Assembly (NCBI GenBank): GCA_965205525.1
Contig: OZ242171.1
Span: 558,001 to 622,000 of the forward strand
Direction of reading: 5' to 3'
Length of the DNA stretch: 64,000 nucleotides
Source: G965205525 sp965205525
Lineage (GTDB): Bacteria; Pseudomonadota; Gammaproteobacteria; JABABF01
Part shown: piece after piece, positions 35,192 through 44,225 of the stretch
How positions within the stretch are numbered: the first letter of the stretch is position 1
Layout: every line of letters begins with the position of its first letter
Position numbers and translations under genes: made by a program
The notes under the pieces: model-generated
Seen by the model: the letters and a program-made list of their open reading frames with translations, nothing else
Told to the model about the DNA's origin: nothing
Databases searched by the model: none

Positions 35192-35224
35192 AGTGTACAG
35201 TCGGGCGGTGCAGCGAATACGCCG

Positions 35225-35707
35225 CTAAATCCCGCTCCGCTCCCGCTGCAAATGTTCCAGCAATCCTCTGCAAGTCTCCTCCAGCCCGTCAATCATCGTC
35301 TCAAAGGCATCCTGTCCTTGGTAGTAGGGATCTGTCAGCTCGCCGCCTTTGCGGCGGTATTCCCCTAACAGCGCGATGATGCCGCTGTAATCCGCCGGCG
35401 CCCAGGCCTGCACATTGCCGAGGTTGCTGCGGTCCATCGTCAGGATGTAGTCGCTGTGTTGAAAATCTTTGTCGCAGATCTGGCGCGCCTGGTGTCCCTG
35501 CAGGCTGTAGCCCCGTGCCGCGGCGGCGGCCTCGGCTCTCGGGTCCGCCGGCCGACCTAGGTTGAAGGCGGCGGTGCCGCAGGAATCCGAGGAGATTTTC
35601 TCCGCGAAACCCGCCTGTGCTGCCATCCCCTTGAAGATGGCCCGGGCGCAGGGAGAGCGGCAGATATTGCCTAGGCAGACAAACAGAATATGCGTCTTAG
35701 CATTCAC
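35225..35707 (-). CDS. Low molecular weight protein-tyrosine phosphatase
   Basis: The protein has 160 residues. The catalytic P-loop CLGNICRS begins at nucleophile Cys11, with Arg17, and the general-acid aspartate lies in TDPYYQG. The family dephosphorylates tyrosine residues, and in bacteria often regulates exopolysaccharide kinases, although no such kinase is seen here. It starts four bases after the stop of the carboxyltransferase gene, so they probably share a transcript. Confidence 0.93.
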   Translation of the reverse strand: MNAKTHILFVCLGNICRSPCARAIFKGMAAQAGFAEKISSDSCGTAAFNLGRPADPRAEAAAAARGYSLQGHQARQICDKDFQHSDYILTMDRSNLGNVQAWAPADYSGIIALLGEYRRKGGELTDPYYQGQDAFETMIDGLEETCRGLLEHLQRERSGI

Positions 35708-35711
35708 GGCA

Positions 35712-37259
35712 TCAGGGAGCGATGCCTCGGTTTGCCATCGGCTTCGGCAGGCCGTCCTGGCGCCGGAAGCGGCTGAGCCCCTGCAGCAAGAAGTTGCGCA
35801 GCTCTGCTGGCTGCACCACTTCGTCGTAGGCTAGGTTGTCGCCGGCGATCCAGGCACTGCCGGCCTCCGCCTCTGATACCTGCTGGCGTTTTTCACTGTC
35901 CAGCTTGGCTGCCTGTCCGCCGCCGTCTGCGGGCATGGCCCCCAGGCTGATCCCCGGCAGAGCCAGGCTCAGGGTCTGGTGGTCAAAGGGGTTCATACCC
36001 ATCAGGGAGCTGCCGAAGCCGAATGCCTTGCGCAGGGTTACATGGAACTTCGGACCTCGCAGGCGGCATTGGGCTGCGTACATGCGCGCTGCCGCCCGCA
36101 GGGTGCCCTCCCGCTCCGCCTGGCTGCCGGACATAACCCCTGGATTGTCAGCGAGAAACAGCACCGGCAGATGGTAGGCATTGCAGATATCTAGGAAATG
36201 AGCCGCCTTGTTCGCCGCGTTCCAAGTGATGGCGCCCGCCTGAATGGTGGGCTGATTGGCGACAATGCCCAGCGGTCGGCCGCCCATGCGGGCGAACCCA
36301 GTCAGTATGGCGGTGCCGAAATCTGGCTGAAATGGAAGCCATTCCCCGGCATCATCCACCAGGATGTCTATAACCCGCTGCATGTCGTAGGGCTGCAGGG
36401 CATCCCGGGGCATGATCTCCAGGATTTCTGCCACCTCTCGCAATCCCCGCGCCGGGCTGCCATCCGCCGCCTCCGGCGGCCACTGCCATGCGCTAGAAGG
36501 CAGAAAGCCCAGGTAGCGGCGCACCAGCCGGCAGGCCTCCTCTTCGTCCTGCACCAGGTTGTGGGCGACACCGCTCTTGGCAGTGTGCATCCCTGCGCTC
36601 CCCAGCTCCTCTTTGCTCACCTTTTCTCCCAGTGCCGCCATCACCAGGGGCGGCCCGGCGGAGAACAGGGTGGCGTCTTTCAGCATCACCACGAAATCCA
36701 TCAGGAGGCCGGTGATCGCCCCGTGACCGGCGGAGGAGCCGATGACCACTGCGACCGTGGGCACGGTGCCGGACAGCTCTGCCAGCACCTGCATGTCATT
36801 CGGGGCGTAGGAGCGACGCTCAAGGGTATTGCCCATGCGCTCGCCGGCACCGTCTAAGAACATGACATAGGGCACTCGCTCCCGGGCGGCCAGCCGCGCC
36901 AAGCGCAGTTTCTTCGCGTTGGTGGCCGGGCCGATAGAGCCTCCCATCACGGTGAAGTCCTCAGCGCCCACCACTACCGGTCGCCCCTCCACAGTGGCAA
37001 AGCCGGCCACCAGGGCATCTGCCGGCGCCTTCGCCTCGCCGTGGTAGCTGACGCCTCCGGCCAAGGTGCCGATCTCCATGAAGCTGCCTTCATCGCAGAA
37101 CAGCGCCACCACCTCCCGGGCATTCAAGCGTCCCCGAGCGCGTCTCTTCTCCAGCTTTTCCTTGCCCCCCATGCCGTGACCGAAGGCGATGCGCCGCTGG
37201 TGCTCCTCTAGAAGCGGGGCCCATTGCTCCGGCGGCGGCGGAGATTTTTTCTCGTTCAT
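35712..37259 (-). CDS. Acyl-CoA carboxyltransferase subunit (PccB/MccB-like)
   Basis: The protein has 515 residues with two crotonase-like carboxyltransferase halves. Seen are GGSIGPATNAKKLRLARLA, MFLDGAGERMG, GSSAGHGAITG, HTAKSGVAHNLVQDEEEA, NQPTIQAGAITWNAANKAAH, and PVLFLADNPGVMSGSQAE in the C-terminal half. It would transfer carboxyl from carboxybiotin to an acyl-CoA such as propionyl- or methylcrotonyl-CoA. No biotin carboxylase/BCCP gene is adjacent, so the substrate cannot be assigned. It lies between the phosphatase and an acyl-CoA ligase gene on the same strand. Confidence 0.87.
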   Translation of the reverse strand: MNEKKSPPPPEQWAPLLEEHQRRIAFGHGMGGKEKLEKRRARGRLNAREVVALFCDEGSFMEIGTLAGGVSYHGEAKAPADALVAGFATVEGRPVVVGAEDFTVMGGSIGPATNAKKLRLARLAARERVPYVMFLDGAGERMGNTLERRSYAPNDMQVLAELSGTVPTVAVVIGSSAGHGAITGLLMDFVVMLKDATLFSAGPPLVMAALGEKVSKEELGSAGMHTAKSGVAHNLVQDEEEACRLVRRYLGFLPSSAWQWPPEAADGSPARGLREVAEILEIMPRDALQPYDMQRVIDILVDDAGEWLPFQPDFGTAILTGFARMGGRPLGIVANQPTIQAGAITWNAANKAAHFLDICNAYHLPVLFLADNPGVMSGSQAEREGTLRAAARMYAAQCRLRGPKFHVTLRKAFGFGSSLMGMNPFDHQTLSLALPGISLGAMPADGGGQAAKLDSEKRQQVSEAEAGSAWIAGDNLAYDEVVQPAELRNFLLQGLSRFRRQDGLPKPMANRGIAP

Positions 37260-37282
37260 GGCTGGGGCTGCGAAGTTGGTTT

Positions 37283-39034
37283 TCAGCCCGCCACGCCGGC
37301 GGATGCGCTGCGGTTTAGCCCTAATTTTTTGGCGTGCCGTTCACGCAGCTCGTTCTTCAGCACTTTCCCCGCGGCATTGCGCGGCAGGGGGGCCGGGTCA
37401 ATCTCAATGTGAACCGGCACCTTGAAGTGGGCCAGCTGCTCCGCCACATGCTCGCGCAGGTCTTCCGCCTGCAGCGCCGTCCCTGTGTTCGGTCGCACCG
37501 TCGCCGCCAGCTCTTCGCCGAGACGCTTGTGGGGCAGTCCGTATACCGCCGCATCCATCACCTCGGGGTGGCCGCTGAGAGCCGCCTCTACCTCTTGGCT
37601 GCTGATGTTTTCTCCGGCGCGTATAACCATGTCTTTGATCCGGTCTACGATGTGCAGGTAGCCATCTTCATCCAGGAAGCCGATGTCGCCGCTTCGGTAC
37701 CAGCCATCCCGGAAGCAGTCCGCAGTTTCTTCGGGGCGGTTCCAGTAGCCGTCCGCTACCGTCGGCCCGTACAGCCAGATCTCTCCCCGCTTTCCTCTGG
37801 ACAGGGGGCGCAGCTCTTCGTCCCGAATTTGCACCTCCATGATCGGCGATTGCAGCCCGCATGCGGTAGGCCGCTCCCGGAAAAGATGCCCGTTCATCGT
37901 GCAGGCGGCGGCGTTGGACTCGGTGGAGCCATAGCCGCAGCCGGGCATGCGCCCCGGTGCTTTCTCTTCAATCAGCGGTGCAAGATCCGGAGGAAAGGCA
38001 GAACCGCCGCCGCCGAGAGAGAACAGGCTGGATGTATTTGCGTCATCAAACGCCGGGTGCTGGAGCAGTTCCATCATCATCGCCGGCGCAACGCCCAAGA
38101 GCCCCACCTTCTCCTCTTCAATGTAGTGCAGCGCCTGCACCGGATCCCACTTGTACATCATGGTGATCTGTCGCCCGCTGCGCAGGTTGATAAGGAAGGC
38201 TGCGTGGCAGCCGCTGACATGGAACAGGGGCACCGCCAGCAGGGAGGAAAAGGAATCACCGTCTTTCATCACCGCCCCCATGATGTCGCCGTTTACCATT
38301 CCCATGGCGAGGCCGGTGCATTCAAAATTAAAGATCGCCTGGCACACTTGGCGCTGGCGGGACAGCACTCCCTTCGGCCGGCCTGTGGTGCCTGAGGTAT
38401 ACATGAGAAGTGCTGGCGCTTCCGTGTCTGCCTGCACCTGTGGCATGGGCTGCCCGAGAGCCCCCGCCAGAAAATCCTCCCAGTCGCGAGCGGCACCCAA
38501 ATCCGGCGGCTTGCTCTCCGGGCGGGCCACGATGGCTTTTATCCCCAAGTCCTTGCAGGCATCCGCCGCCAGCTGGCAGCGCGCCTCGTCAAAAAAAGCC
38601 ACTCGCGAGCCGGAATCCTCCAAGGCGTAGCGGATTTCTGTCTCTCGCCCCCAGCTGTTGATGGGCACCGGCACGGCGCCGATGGAGCCGATGGCGACGA
38701 AAGCCATCAGCCATTCCGGGTAGTTCCGCATGACGATCGCAGCCCGTTCGCCGGGTGCGATGCCGTACTCCTTCACCAGCTGGTGCCCGGCGGCGTCGGC
38801 GCGCCGAAAAAACTCGGCAAAACTGATGCGCTCCCCCTCGTATACCAGGAAAGTCTTGTCGCCGTGCCCCCGCCCGGGAGCAAACAGCTCGGACAGGGTG
38901 GCTGGCGCATTCTGGTACACCCTGTACCGGCGCTTCTCAATCTCTTTCTCTATCAGCTCAAAAGGCTGTCCTGGCGCAGTCAGTTCTTTCAGGTATTGCC
39001 GAAAGGCATCGCAGGGGCGGGCAGGTGCGTTCAT
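37283..39034 (-). CDS. AMP-binding acyl-CoA synthetase (class I adenylate-forming)
   Basis: The protein has 583 residues. The ATP loop is LLMYTSGTTGRPKGVLS, A5 is GYGSTES, A7-A8 are GWYRSGDIGFLDEDGYLHIV with DRIKDMVIRAGENI, and the catalytic lysine is in NAAGKVLKNEL. It would activate a carboxylic acid to its CoA thioester; chain type is unknown. It follows a shared divergent region with the NTF2-like gene and precedes the carboxyltransferase by 23 bases, suggesting one catabolic unit. A minus-strand TATAAT at 39070-39065 may serve as its -10 box. Confidence 0.9.
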   Translation of the reverse strand: MNAPARPCDAFRQYLKELTAPGQPFELIEKEIEKRRYRVYQNAPATLSELFAPGRGHGDKTFLVYEGERISFAEFFRRADAAGHQLVKEYGIAPGERAAIVMRNYPEWLMAFVAIGSIGAVPVPINSWGRETEIRYALEDSGSRVAFFDEARCQLAADACKDLGIKAIVARPESKPPDLGAARDWEDFLAGALGQPMPQVQADTEAPALLMYTSGTTGRPKGVLSRQRQVCQAIFNFECTGLAMGMVNGDIMGAVMKDGDSFSSLLAVPLFHVSGCHAAFLINLRSGRQITMMYKWDPVQALHYIEEEKVGLLGVAPAMMMELLQHPAFDDANTSSLFSLGGGGSAFPPDLAPLIEEKAPGRMPGCGYGSTESNAAACTMNGHLFRERPTACGLQSPIMEVQIRDEELRPLSRGKRGEIWLYGPTVADGYWNRPEETADCFRDGWYRSGDIGFLDEDGYLHIVDRIKDMVIRAGENISSQEVEAALSGHPEVMDAAVYGLPHKRLGEELAATVRPNTGTALQAEDLREHVAEQLAHFKVPVHIEIDPAPLPRNAAGKVLKNELRERHAKKLGLNRSASAGVAG

Positions 39035-39157
39035 AGCGGGCAGGTTTTCCTTGCAGAACTCTTTATTATAGCGAGCGGGGGGCTGCCTGCTCCGCTCCTG
39101 TGCGGAGTTGGCATATACTTGAGATTGTCCCTGCCGCTTCGCCTACGGAGGCATCTT

Positions 39158-39613
39158 ATGAGCCTGTCTGCCCAGGAAATATCTGACCGCTTTGAAATCA
39201 AAGATCTGCTGATTGACTACTGCACTGCCATAGACAGCAGTGATTTTGACGCGCTGGATAATATTTTCACGCCGGATGCCCACATAGACTACACCTGTTT
39301 CGGCGGCCCGAAGGGGAAGTTTCCGGAGATCAAGGCATACCTGAAGAAAGCCCTGCCCAATTTTCCCTCCTACCAGCATATGCTGGGCAACAGCCGCGTC
39401 TGGCTGGAAGGGGACAAGGCCAAAGCGCGCACTATCTGCCACAACCCGATGGTCATCCCCCTCCCGGATGGCAGCAGGCAGACCGCGTTTTTCGGTCTCT
39501 GGTATGTGGACAAGCTGGTGCGCGCCAAAGACGGCTGGCGGCTCTCAGAGCGGCTGGAGGAAGCCGCTTATATCCACAACATGCCAGCGGATTTCAAGCC
39601 GGTGGAAGCCTGA
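39158..39613 (+). CDS. NTF2-like (SnoaL-type) protein
   Basis: The protein has 151 residues. The ATG at 39158 follows ACGGAGG. The sequence EIKDLLIDYCTAIDSSDFDALDNIF and GKFPEIKAYL-type helix, with C-terminal GLWYVDKLVRAKDGWRLSER, shows the cone-shaped NTF2/SnoaL fold of dehydratases, isomerases and ligand-binding proteins. It is divergent from the acyl-CoA ligase with a 123-base gap that holds a TATACT (39114-39119) and a 6-bp inverted repeat (39090-39107). It may act on the same substrate; this is inference. Confidence 0.75.
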   Translation: MSLSAQEISDRFEIKDLLIDYCTAIDSSDFDALDNIFTPDAHIDYTCFGGPKGKFPEIKAYLKKALPNFPSYQHMLGNSRVWLEGDKAKARTICHNPMVIPLPDGSRQTAFFGLWYVDKLVRAKDGWRLSERLEEAAYIHNMPADFKPVEA

Positions 39614-39623
39614 GGGATAAGGC

Positions 39624-40103
39624 GTGAGCGATGCACTGAGCCACTTGGATGCCCGGGGCCATGCGCGGATGGTGGATGTCGGCGGCAAGTCTCCCTCGGC
39701 CCGAGAGGCCACGGCTGCCGGCACGGTTCACATGCGTTCGGAAACCCTGCAAAAAATCACTGCCGGCACCCATGCCAAGGGAGATGTGCTGGCCGTTGCC
39801 CGCATCGCGGGCATACAGGCGGCCAAGAAATGCGCCGATTTAATTCCCCTGTGCCATCCTCTCAGCCTGGACTCGGTGGAGGTGGAGCTGACCCCGGCGG
39901 AAGACCGCTTGAATATTTACGCCACCTGCCGCCTGAATGGCCGCACCGGCGTGGAGATGGAGGCACTGGTTGCGGTCTCCGTGTCGGCCCTTGCTGTCTA
40001 TGACATGTGCAAGTCCGCAGACCGGGGCATCGTCATCGGCGACATTCATCTCTTGGAGAAAAAAGGCGGCCGCTCCGGCCATTGGCAGGCAGAGAAAAAT
40101 TGA
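39624..40103 (+). CDS. moaC: Cyclic pyranopterin monophosphate synthase MoaC
   Basis: The protein has 159 residues, with GTG start. Family segments are MVDVGGKSPSAREATAAG, KGDVLAVARIAGIQAAKKC, LIPLCHPL and GRTGVEMEALVAVSVSALAV followed by YDMCKSADRG. It makes the pyranopterin ring of molybdenum cofactor. moaD follows after one base and moaE further on; moaA and moaB are not in the window. Confidence 0.96.
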   Translation: MSDALSHLDARGHARMVDVGGKSPSAREATAAGTVHMRSETLQKITAGTHAKGDVLAVARIAGIQAAKKCADLIPLCHPLSLDSVEVELTPAEDRLNIYATCRLNGRTGVEMEALVAVSVSALAVYDMCKSADRGIVIGDIHLLEKKGGRSGHWQAEKN

Positions 40104-40104
40104 A

Positions 40105-40359
40105 ATGCTGCAAGTCCTGTTCTTCGCCGCCGTGCGGGAGGAGTTTGGCTGCTCCGCTCTGACTATAGAATGCGGCCCCGACACGGCAAGCATTTTCGCC
40201 TTGGTGGAGCGGCTGGTCAGAGAGCGGGGCGCGGAAGCGGCAGAGGTCCTGCGCCGAGAGAATACGGTGGTGGCAGTCAACCAGGAGGTGGTGCGGGGCA
40301 ACCATCCCCTCCGGGATGGCGACGAGGTGGCTTTTTACCCGCCGGTAACCGGCGGCTGA
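40105..40359 (+). CDS. moaD: Molybdopterin synthase sulfur carrier subunit MoaD
   Basis: The protein has 84 residues with a ubiquitin-like fold ending VAFYPPVTGG; the terminal Gly-Gly is thiocarboxylated to donate sulfur. ATG at 40105 is one base after the moaC stop and the preceding GCAGAGAAAA is a weak binding site. Partner MoaE is encoded at 41289, separated by a peroxiredoxin gene. Confidence 0.93.
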   Translation: MLQVLFFAAVREEFGCSALTIECGPDTASIFALVERLVRERGAEAAEVLRRENTVVAVNQEVVRGNHPLRDGDEVAFYPPVTGG

Positions 40360-40601
40360 GCGTATTTAGTAAAAGCGATGCTATGTGCCAGAATTCCGCT
40401 TGCCGGCAGCCAGCAGGTGCATAATTCTCCGTCCGTGAAGAAGCAAGGGGGCAGATACGAATGTCTGATCTAGAAAAAGGGCGTGCTCGTCCGGCTAATT
40501 GGATAGGGCAATGCAATCCTGCTGCCGCAGGGGATCCTCATCACGGCGATGGGGAAGGTGGATATGAAAAAGATACGCCTGAGACAAGGCCAAAGCCTGT
40601 A

Positions 40602-41195
40602 ATGCGCTCATTCTCCTCTGGACACTTTGTTTTCTTCACGCTCGCCTTGTGCCTGGCCGTTTTCATCGGCGGCTGCAGCAATAAACCGGTATCGGAGGAT
40701 GCCCTGCAGAACGAGACGGGATACACGGATGTGGCGGGGGTGAAGATGGCGGTGGGGCAGCCGGCGCCGGATTTTGCTCTGCCGGATTACCGGGGCAATC
40801 GCTATCTGCTCTCCTCCTTCAGGGGGCGCTCCAATGTGATGCTGCTGTTTTATCGCGGCTCCTGGTGTCCCTTCTGTATCAGCCAATTAGAAGATATCCA
40901 AACGCTGTTTCCGACTTTGTCCCAGCACGACGTTCAACTGCTCGCCATCAGCCCCGATGATGGCGCTGCTTCCCAGGATTTGGCGGAGCGCTTTGAACAG
41001 CCCTATATATTCCTGTCGGATGCCGACTTGAAAGTGACCGACCTGTACGGAATTCGCCGCAACAAGAAACTGCCGCACCCGGCGGTCATATTGATTGACA
41101 AGCAGGGCAATGTGGCATGGTTTTATGTGGGCGAGAACTACAGGCAGCGCCCTTCGGCCAGTCAGCTGAAAGATGTTTTTGCGCGTGTTTTCTAA
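40602..41195 (+). CDS. Lipoprotein peroxiredoxin (AhpC/TSA-Redoxin type)
   Basis: The protein has about 197 residues from ATG at 40602, giving a lipoprotein signal peptide ending FIGGC (Cys25). The thioredoxin-fold domain starts VGQPAPDFALPDYRG and has YRGSWCPFCISQLEDIQ as active site. It would reduce peroxides or act as thiol oxidoreductase in the periplasm. An in-frame ATG at 40461 would add 47 residues before the signal. A 12-codon open frame (40564-40602) with its own strong ribosome site ends TAATG at this start, suggesting coupled translation. It splits moaD from moaE. Confidence 0.78.
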   Translation: MRSFSSGHFVFFTLALCLAVFIGGCSNKPVSEDALQNETGYTDVAGVKMAVGQPAPDFALPDYRGNRYLLSSFRGRSNVMLLFYRGSWCPFCISQLEDIQTLFPTLSQHDVQLLAISPDDGAASQDLAERFEQPYIFLSDADLKVTDLYGIRRNKKLPHPAVILIDKQGNVAWFYVGENYRQRPSASQLKDVFARVF

Positions 41196-41288
41196 AAAGC
41201 GGGTATGAATGGTTTCCGCTGTGCCCGTCCCTTTGGGCGGCGGGGGGTCGCATTCCCCGGAACTGTCTGCTGTTAGCGGGGGGGACCA

Positions 41289-41780
41289 GTGACCGCTGCT
41301 TTCAGTGTCTCCATCCAGCAGGCGGATTTTGATGTTGGCGCCGAGACGGCTGCCCTGCGCAAGGAGGCGGTCGGCGCCGGAGCGCTGGTGGTGTTCACCG
41401 GTGCTGTGCGGGATGCCGATGACGGCGGCCCGGTGCAGGCGCTGGAGCTGGAGCACTACCCTGGCATGACAGAGAAATCTATTTTCGGCATTTTGGAAGA
41501 GGCCGGGCGGCGCTGGTCGCTGCAGGGAGCGCGGGTAGTGCACCGCACCGGCCGCCTCGCCGCCGGCGAGCAAATTGTGCTGGCGGCGGCGGCGGCCCGG
41601 CATCGGGGCGGTGCCTTCGCCGCCTGCGAGTACATCATGGACTACCTGAAGACCGAGGCCCCGATCTGGAAGCGTGAAATTTCCGGTGACGGTGCCCGCT
41701 GGGTCTCCTGTCGGGACAGCGACAGCACGGCCGCTGCCCGCTGGGCAGAGCAGGAGAGTGCCGAGGAGAAAAGAACATGA
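41289..41780 (+). CDS. moaE: Molybdopterin synthase catalytic subunit MoaE
   Basis: The protein has 163 residues with GTG start. Family features are GALVVFTGAVRD, LELEHYPGMTEKSI, VVHRTGRLAAGEQIVLAAAA, HRGGAFAACEYIMDYLKT and EAPIWKREI with the catalytic lysines. With MoaD it inserts the dithiolene sulfurs. The stop overlaps the next gene (ATGA). Confidence 0.95.
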   Translation: MTAAFSVSIQQADFDVGAETAALRKEAVGAGALVVFTGAVRDADDGGPVQALELEHYPGMTEKSIFGILEEAGRRWSLQGARVVHRTGRLAAGEQIVLAAAAARHRGGAFAACEYIMDYLKTEAPIWKREISGDGARWVSCRDSDSTAAARWAEQESAEEKRT

Positions 41781-42268
41781 GCCATTTTGATGCCCGGGCA
41801 CTGCGCAGCGCATTCGGCTGTTTTGCCACCGGCGTCACGGTGATCACGGCGGATGCGGGAGAGGGGGCCTTCGGCATGACTGTCAATTCCTTTGCCTCCC
41901 TGTCCATGGAGCCGCCCCTTCTGCTGTGGAATTTGCAGCGGGATTCAGACTGTTTTGACTCTTTGCTGAAGGCGGAGCACTACGCGGTCAACGTGCTTTG
42001 TTCCGAGCAGCAGCCCCTCTCTGATGCCTGCGCCCGCAAGGGCGACCACGCCTTGGCAGAGGGGCTCTGGCAAGCCGGAGAATCCGGCTGTCCGGTGCTG
42101 TGCAAGAGCCTTGCCTGCTTTGAGTGTGCAGTGCGGGAGCACTACAGCGGCGGTGACCACATCATCCTGGTGGGAGAGGTGCTCTTCTTTCGCAGTACCG
42201 AGGGCGAGCCCCTCCTGTTTTACGGCGGAGCGTACCGCGTCTTGGCTGAGAAGGACGGCGCATCGTGA
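41777..42268 (+). CDS. Flavin reductase-like FMN-binding protein
   Basis: The protein has 163 residues of the flavin reductase split-barrel family: LRSAFGCFATGVTVITA, GMTVNSFASLSMEPPLLLWN, and C-terminal GGDHIILVGEVLFF. Members supply reduced flavin to two-component monooxygenases. It overlaps moaE by ATGA and the NUDIX gene by GTGA. A link with the luciferase-like monooxygenases 10 kb upstream is possible but unproven. Confidence 0.88.
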   Translation: MSHFDARALRSAFGCFATGVTVITADAGEGAFGMTVNSFASLSMEPPLLLWNLQRDSDCFDSLLKAEHYAVNVLCSEQQPLSDACARKGDHALAEGLWQAGESGCPVLCKSLACFECAVREHYSGGDHIILVGEVLFFRSTEGEPLLFYGGAYRVLAEKDGAS

Positions 42269-42828
42269 ATTACTGCTCTGAATGCAGTGGTCCGGTCAGC
42301 CGCCAGGTGCCGGAAGGGGACAACCTGCCGCGCTATGTCTGCCATGACTGCAAACACATCCACTACCAGAACCCTTTGGTGGTGGTGGGCTGCCTGCCGG
42401 TGAAAGACGACAAAGTGCTCCTGTGCCAGCGCGCCATTTCTCCGAGAAGCGGTTTCTGGACTCTGCCCGCAGGCTTTCTGGAGAATGGCGAAACCACCTG
42501 GGAGGGGGCGATCAGGGAAACCTGGGAGGAGGCCCGGGCGAAGGTGGGAGAGGGAATTCTGTACCGGCTGTACGACCTTACCCACATCTGCCAGGTTTAT
42601 CTTTTTTACCGCGCCCCGCTGCTGAACGATGATTTCGGCGCCGGCGAGGAGAGCCTGAATGTGGAGCTGTTCCGGGAGGAGGATATTCCCTGGAAAGAGC
42701 TTGCCTTTCCGGTGGTGACCAATACCCTGCGGGATTTCTTTCGGGACCGCAAAGAGGGCAATAGCTATGCCATGCGTCACGGAAAGGTAGACCGCCCCGT
42801 CCGCTTCTTGCAGGGGCACCGGGAATGA
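42265..42828 (+). CDS. NUDIX hydrolase with zinc ribbon
   Basis: The protein has 187 residues, GTG start overlapping the flavin reductase stop. The N-terminal zinc ribbon has two CxxC pairs (CSEC and CHDC), and the NUDIX box reads GFLENGETTWEGAIRETWEE, with Ala where the late Gly is usual. The type resembles ADP-ribose/NADH pyrophosphatase-like proteins. Substrate unknown. It overlaps rmuC by ATGA. Confidence 0.88.
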   Translation: MNYCSECSGPVSRQVPEGDNLPRYVCHDCKHIHYQNPLVVVGCLPVKDDKVLLCQRAISPRSGFWTLPAGFLENGETTWEGAIRETWEEARAKVGEGILYRLYDLTHICQVYLFYRAPLLNDDFGAGEESLNVELFREEDIPWKELAFPVVTNTLRDFFRDRKEGNSYAMRHGKVDRPVRFLQGHRE

Positions 42829-44222
42829 GCGAAGCGACGTGGTTTCTGGCGGGCTTTGCCGCCGGGGCAATTCTCCTGTACCTGCTGCTGCGGCAGCGCT
42901 CGGGCAAAGGCGGTCAGCGGGAGATGGCTGCTCTTAGAACTTTGCTGCAGGAGCGAGAGCGCACAGAAGCAGAAAGTCAGAGGCAGATTGTCACCCTGCA
43001 AACCCGGCTGGAGGAGCGGGAGCGGGCCGGGGAAAATAGAAAAAAATTGCTGGCCGAAGCAGAGGGGGAGCGCAAACAGGAGCAGGCGCAGCTGCTAGAG
43101 AATTTGCGGAAGTCTGTGGTCGCCGAACTCCGCGAGTCTGCTGGCCAAACCTTGGAAGAGAAGCGCAAATCTTTAGACAGCGAGGGACGAAAGGCACTGG
43201 ACACAGTGGTGACGCCGCTCAAAGAGCAGATAAAGATCTACCAGGAGCGAATAGAAAAAATTCACAGTGAATCGCAGGCGGGCACCACCTCGGTGAAAAC
43301 CTATATTGAACAGTTGATGCAGGCTGCCCAGGGCATCGGCCAGGATGCAAAGAACCTGACCCAGGCATTGCAGGGGAAGAGCCAGCTGCGGGGCAGCTGG
43401 GGCGAGATGGTGCTGCAGAAAATGCTGGAGGATGCCGGACTGCGGGAGGGCCGCGAGTACGATGTGCAGCGCAGCGTGCAGGATGAGGAGGGAGGGCGCT
43501 CCCGGCCCGATGTAATCCTGCACCTGCCGGGGAAGCGCGACATTATTATTGACTCCAAGGTGTCCCTGCGGGATTGGGAGCGCGTGGTGGCCGCTCCGGA
43601 CGAAGAGACGCGCCAAGCGGCTCTTGCAGACCATGTTCGCGCCCTGCGCAGCCACGTGCGCGATCAGGGGAAGCGAGATTATCAGGACCTTCCCGGACTG
43701 CAAACTTTGGATTTTGTATTCCTGTTCATGCCCATAGAGCCCGCGTTCATGGCTGCCATGCAGCAGGAGCCGAGTCTGTACCAGGAGGCTTACAAGGAGC
43801 GCATCGTGCTCACCAGCCCCACCACCCTGTTTGCCATTCTGCGGGTGGTGGAGAACCTGTGGCGCATGGAGCAGCGGAACCGCAACGCAGCGGAGATCGC
43901 CCGCCAAGGCGGCTTTATGTACGACAAGGTGGCTGGCTTCCTGGAGACTTTTACGTCTATCCAAAAGCAGCTGCAGCGGGCGACGGATTCCTGGCACGAG
44001 GCATCAAAGCAGCTGCGCTCCGGCAAAGGCAATCTGCTGTCTCGCGCAAAGAAAATGCGCGAGCTGGGCGTCCCGGCCAAAAAGGAGCTGCCAGCGGAGC
44101 TGCTGGAGATTGACGAAGAGGGCGACACTTCCGATAATGGCGCAGACCTTCCCGTGAAAAACACCGCCTTGCCAGCCGCATCCAGCACCGGTGCGAAGAG
44201 CACTTTGCCGAGAGGAAATTGA
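42825..44222 (+). CDS. rmuC: DNA recombination protein RmuC
   Basis: The protein has 465 residues. An N-terminal membrane helix (residues 5-21) is followed by a long coiled coil to about 120 (EREKT-type Glu/Arg/Lys-rich repeats) and the RmuC nuclease-like domain: QLRGSWGEMVLQKMLEDAGL, RPDVILHLPGKRDIIIDSKV, VFLFMPIEPAF and TSPTTLFAILRVVENLWR. The family limits DNA inversions at short repeats, of interest in a genome with many repeats. It ends four bases before bcp. Confidence 0.95.
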   Translation: MSEATWFLAGFAAGAILLYLLLRQRSGKGGQREMAALRTLLQERERTEAESQRQIVTLQTRLEERERAGENRKKLLAEAEGERKQEQAQLLENLRKSVVAELRESAGQTLEEKRKSLDSEGRKALDTVVTPLKEQIKIYQERIEKIHSESQAGTTSVKTYIEQLMQAAQGIGQDAKNLTQALQGKSQLRGSWGEMVLQKMLEDAGLREGREYDVQRSVQDEEGGRSRPDVILHLPGKRDIIIDSKVSLRDWERVVAAPDEETRQAALADHVRALRSHVRDQGKRDYQDLPGLQTLDFVFLFMPIEPAFMAAMQQEPSLYQEAYKERIVLTSPTTLFAILRVVENLWRMEQRNRNAAEIARQGGFMYDKVAGFLETFTSIQKQLQRATDSWHEASKQLRSGKGNLLSRAKKMRELGVPAKKELPAELLEIDEEGDTSDNGADLPVKNTALPAASSTGAKSTLPRGN

Positions 44223-44225
44223 AAA

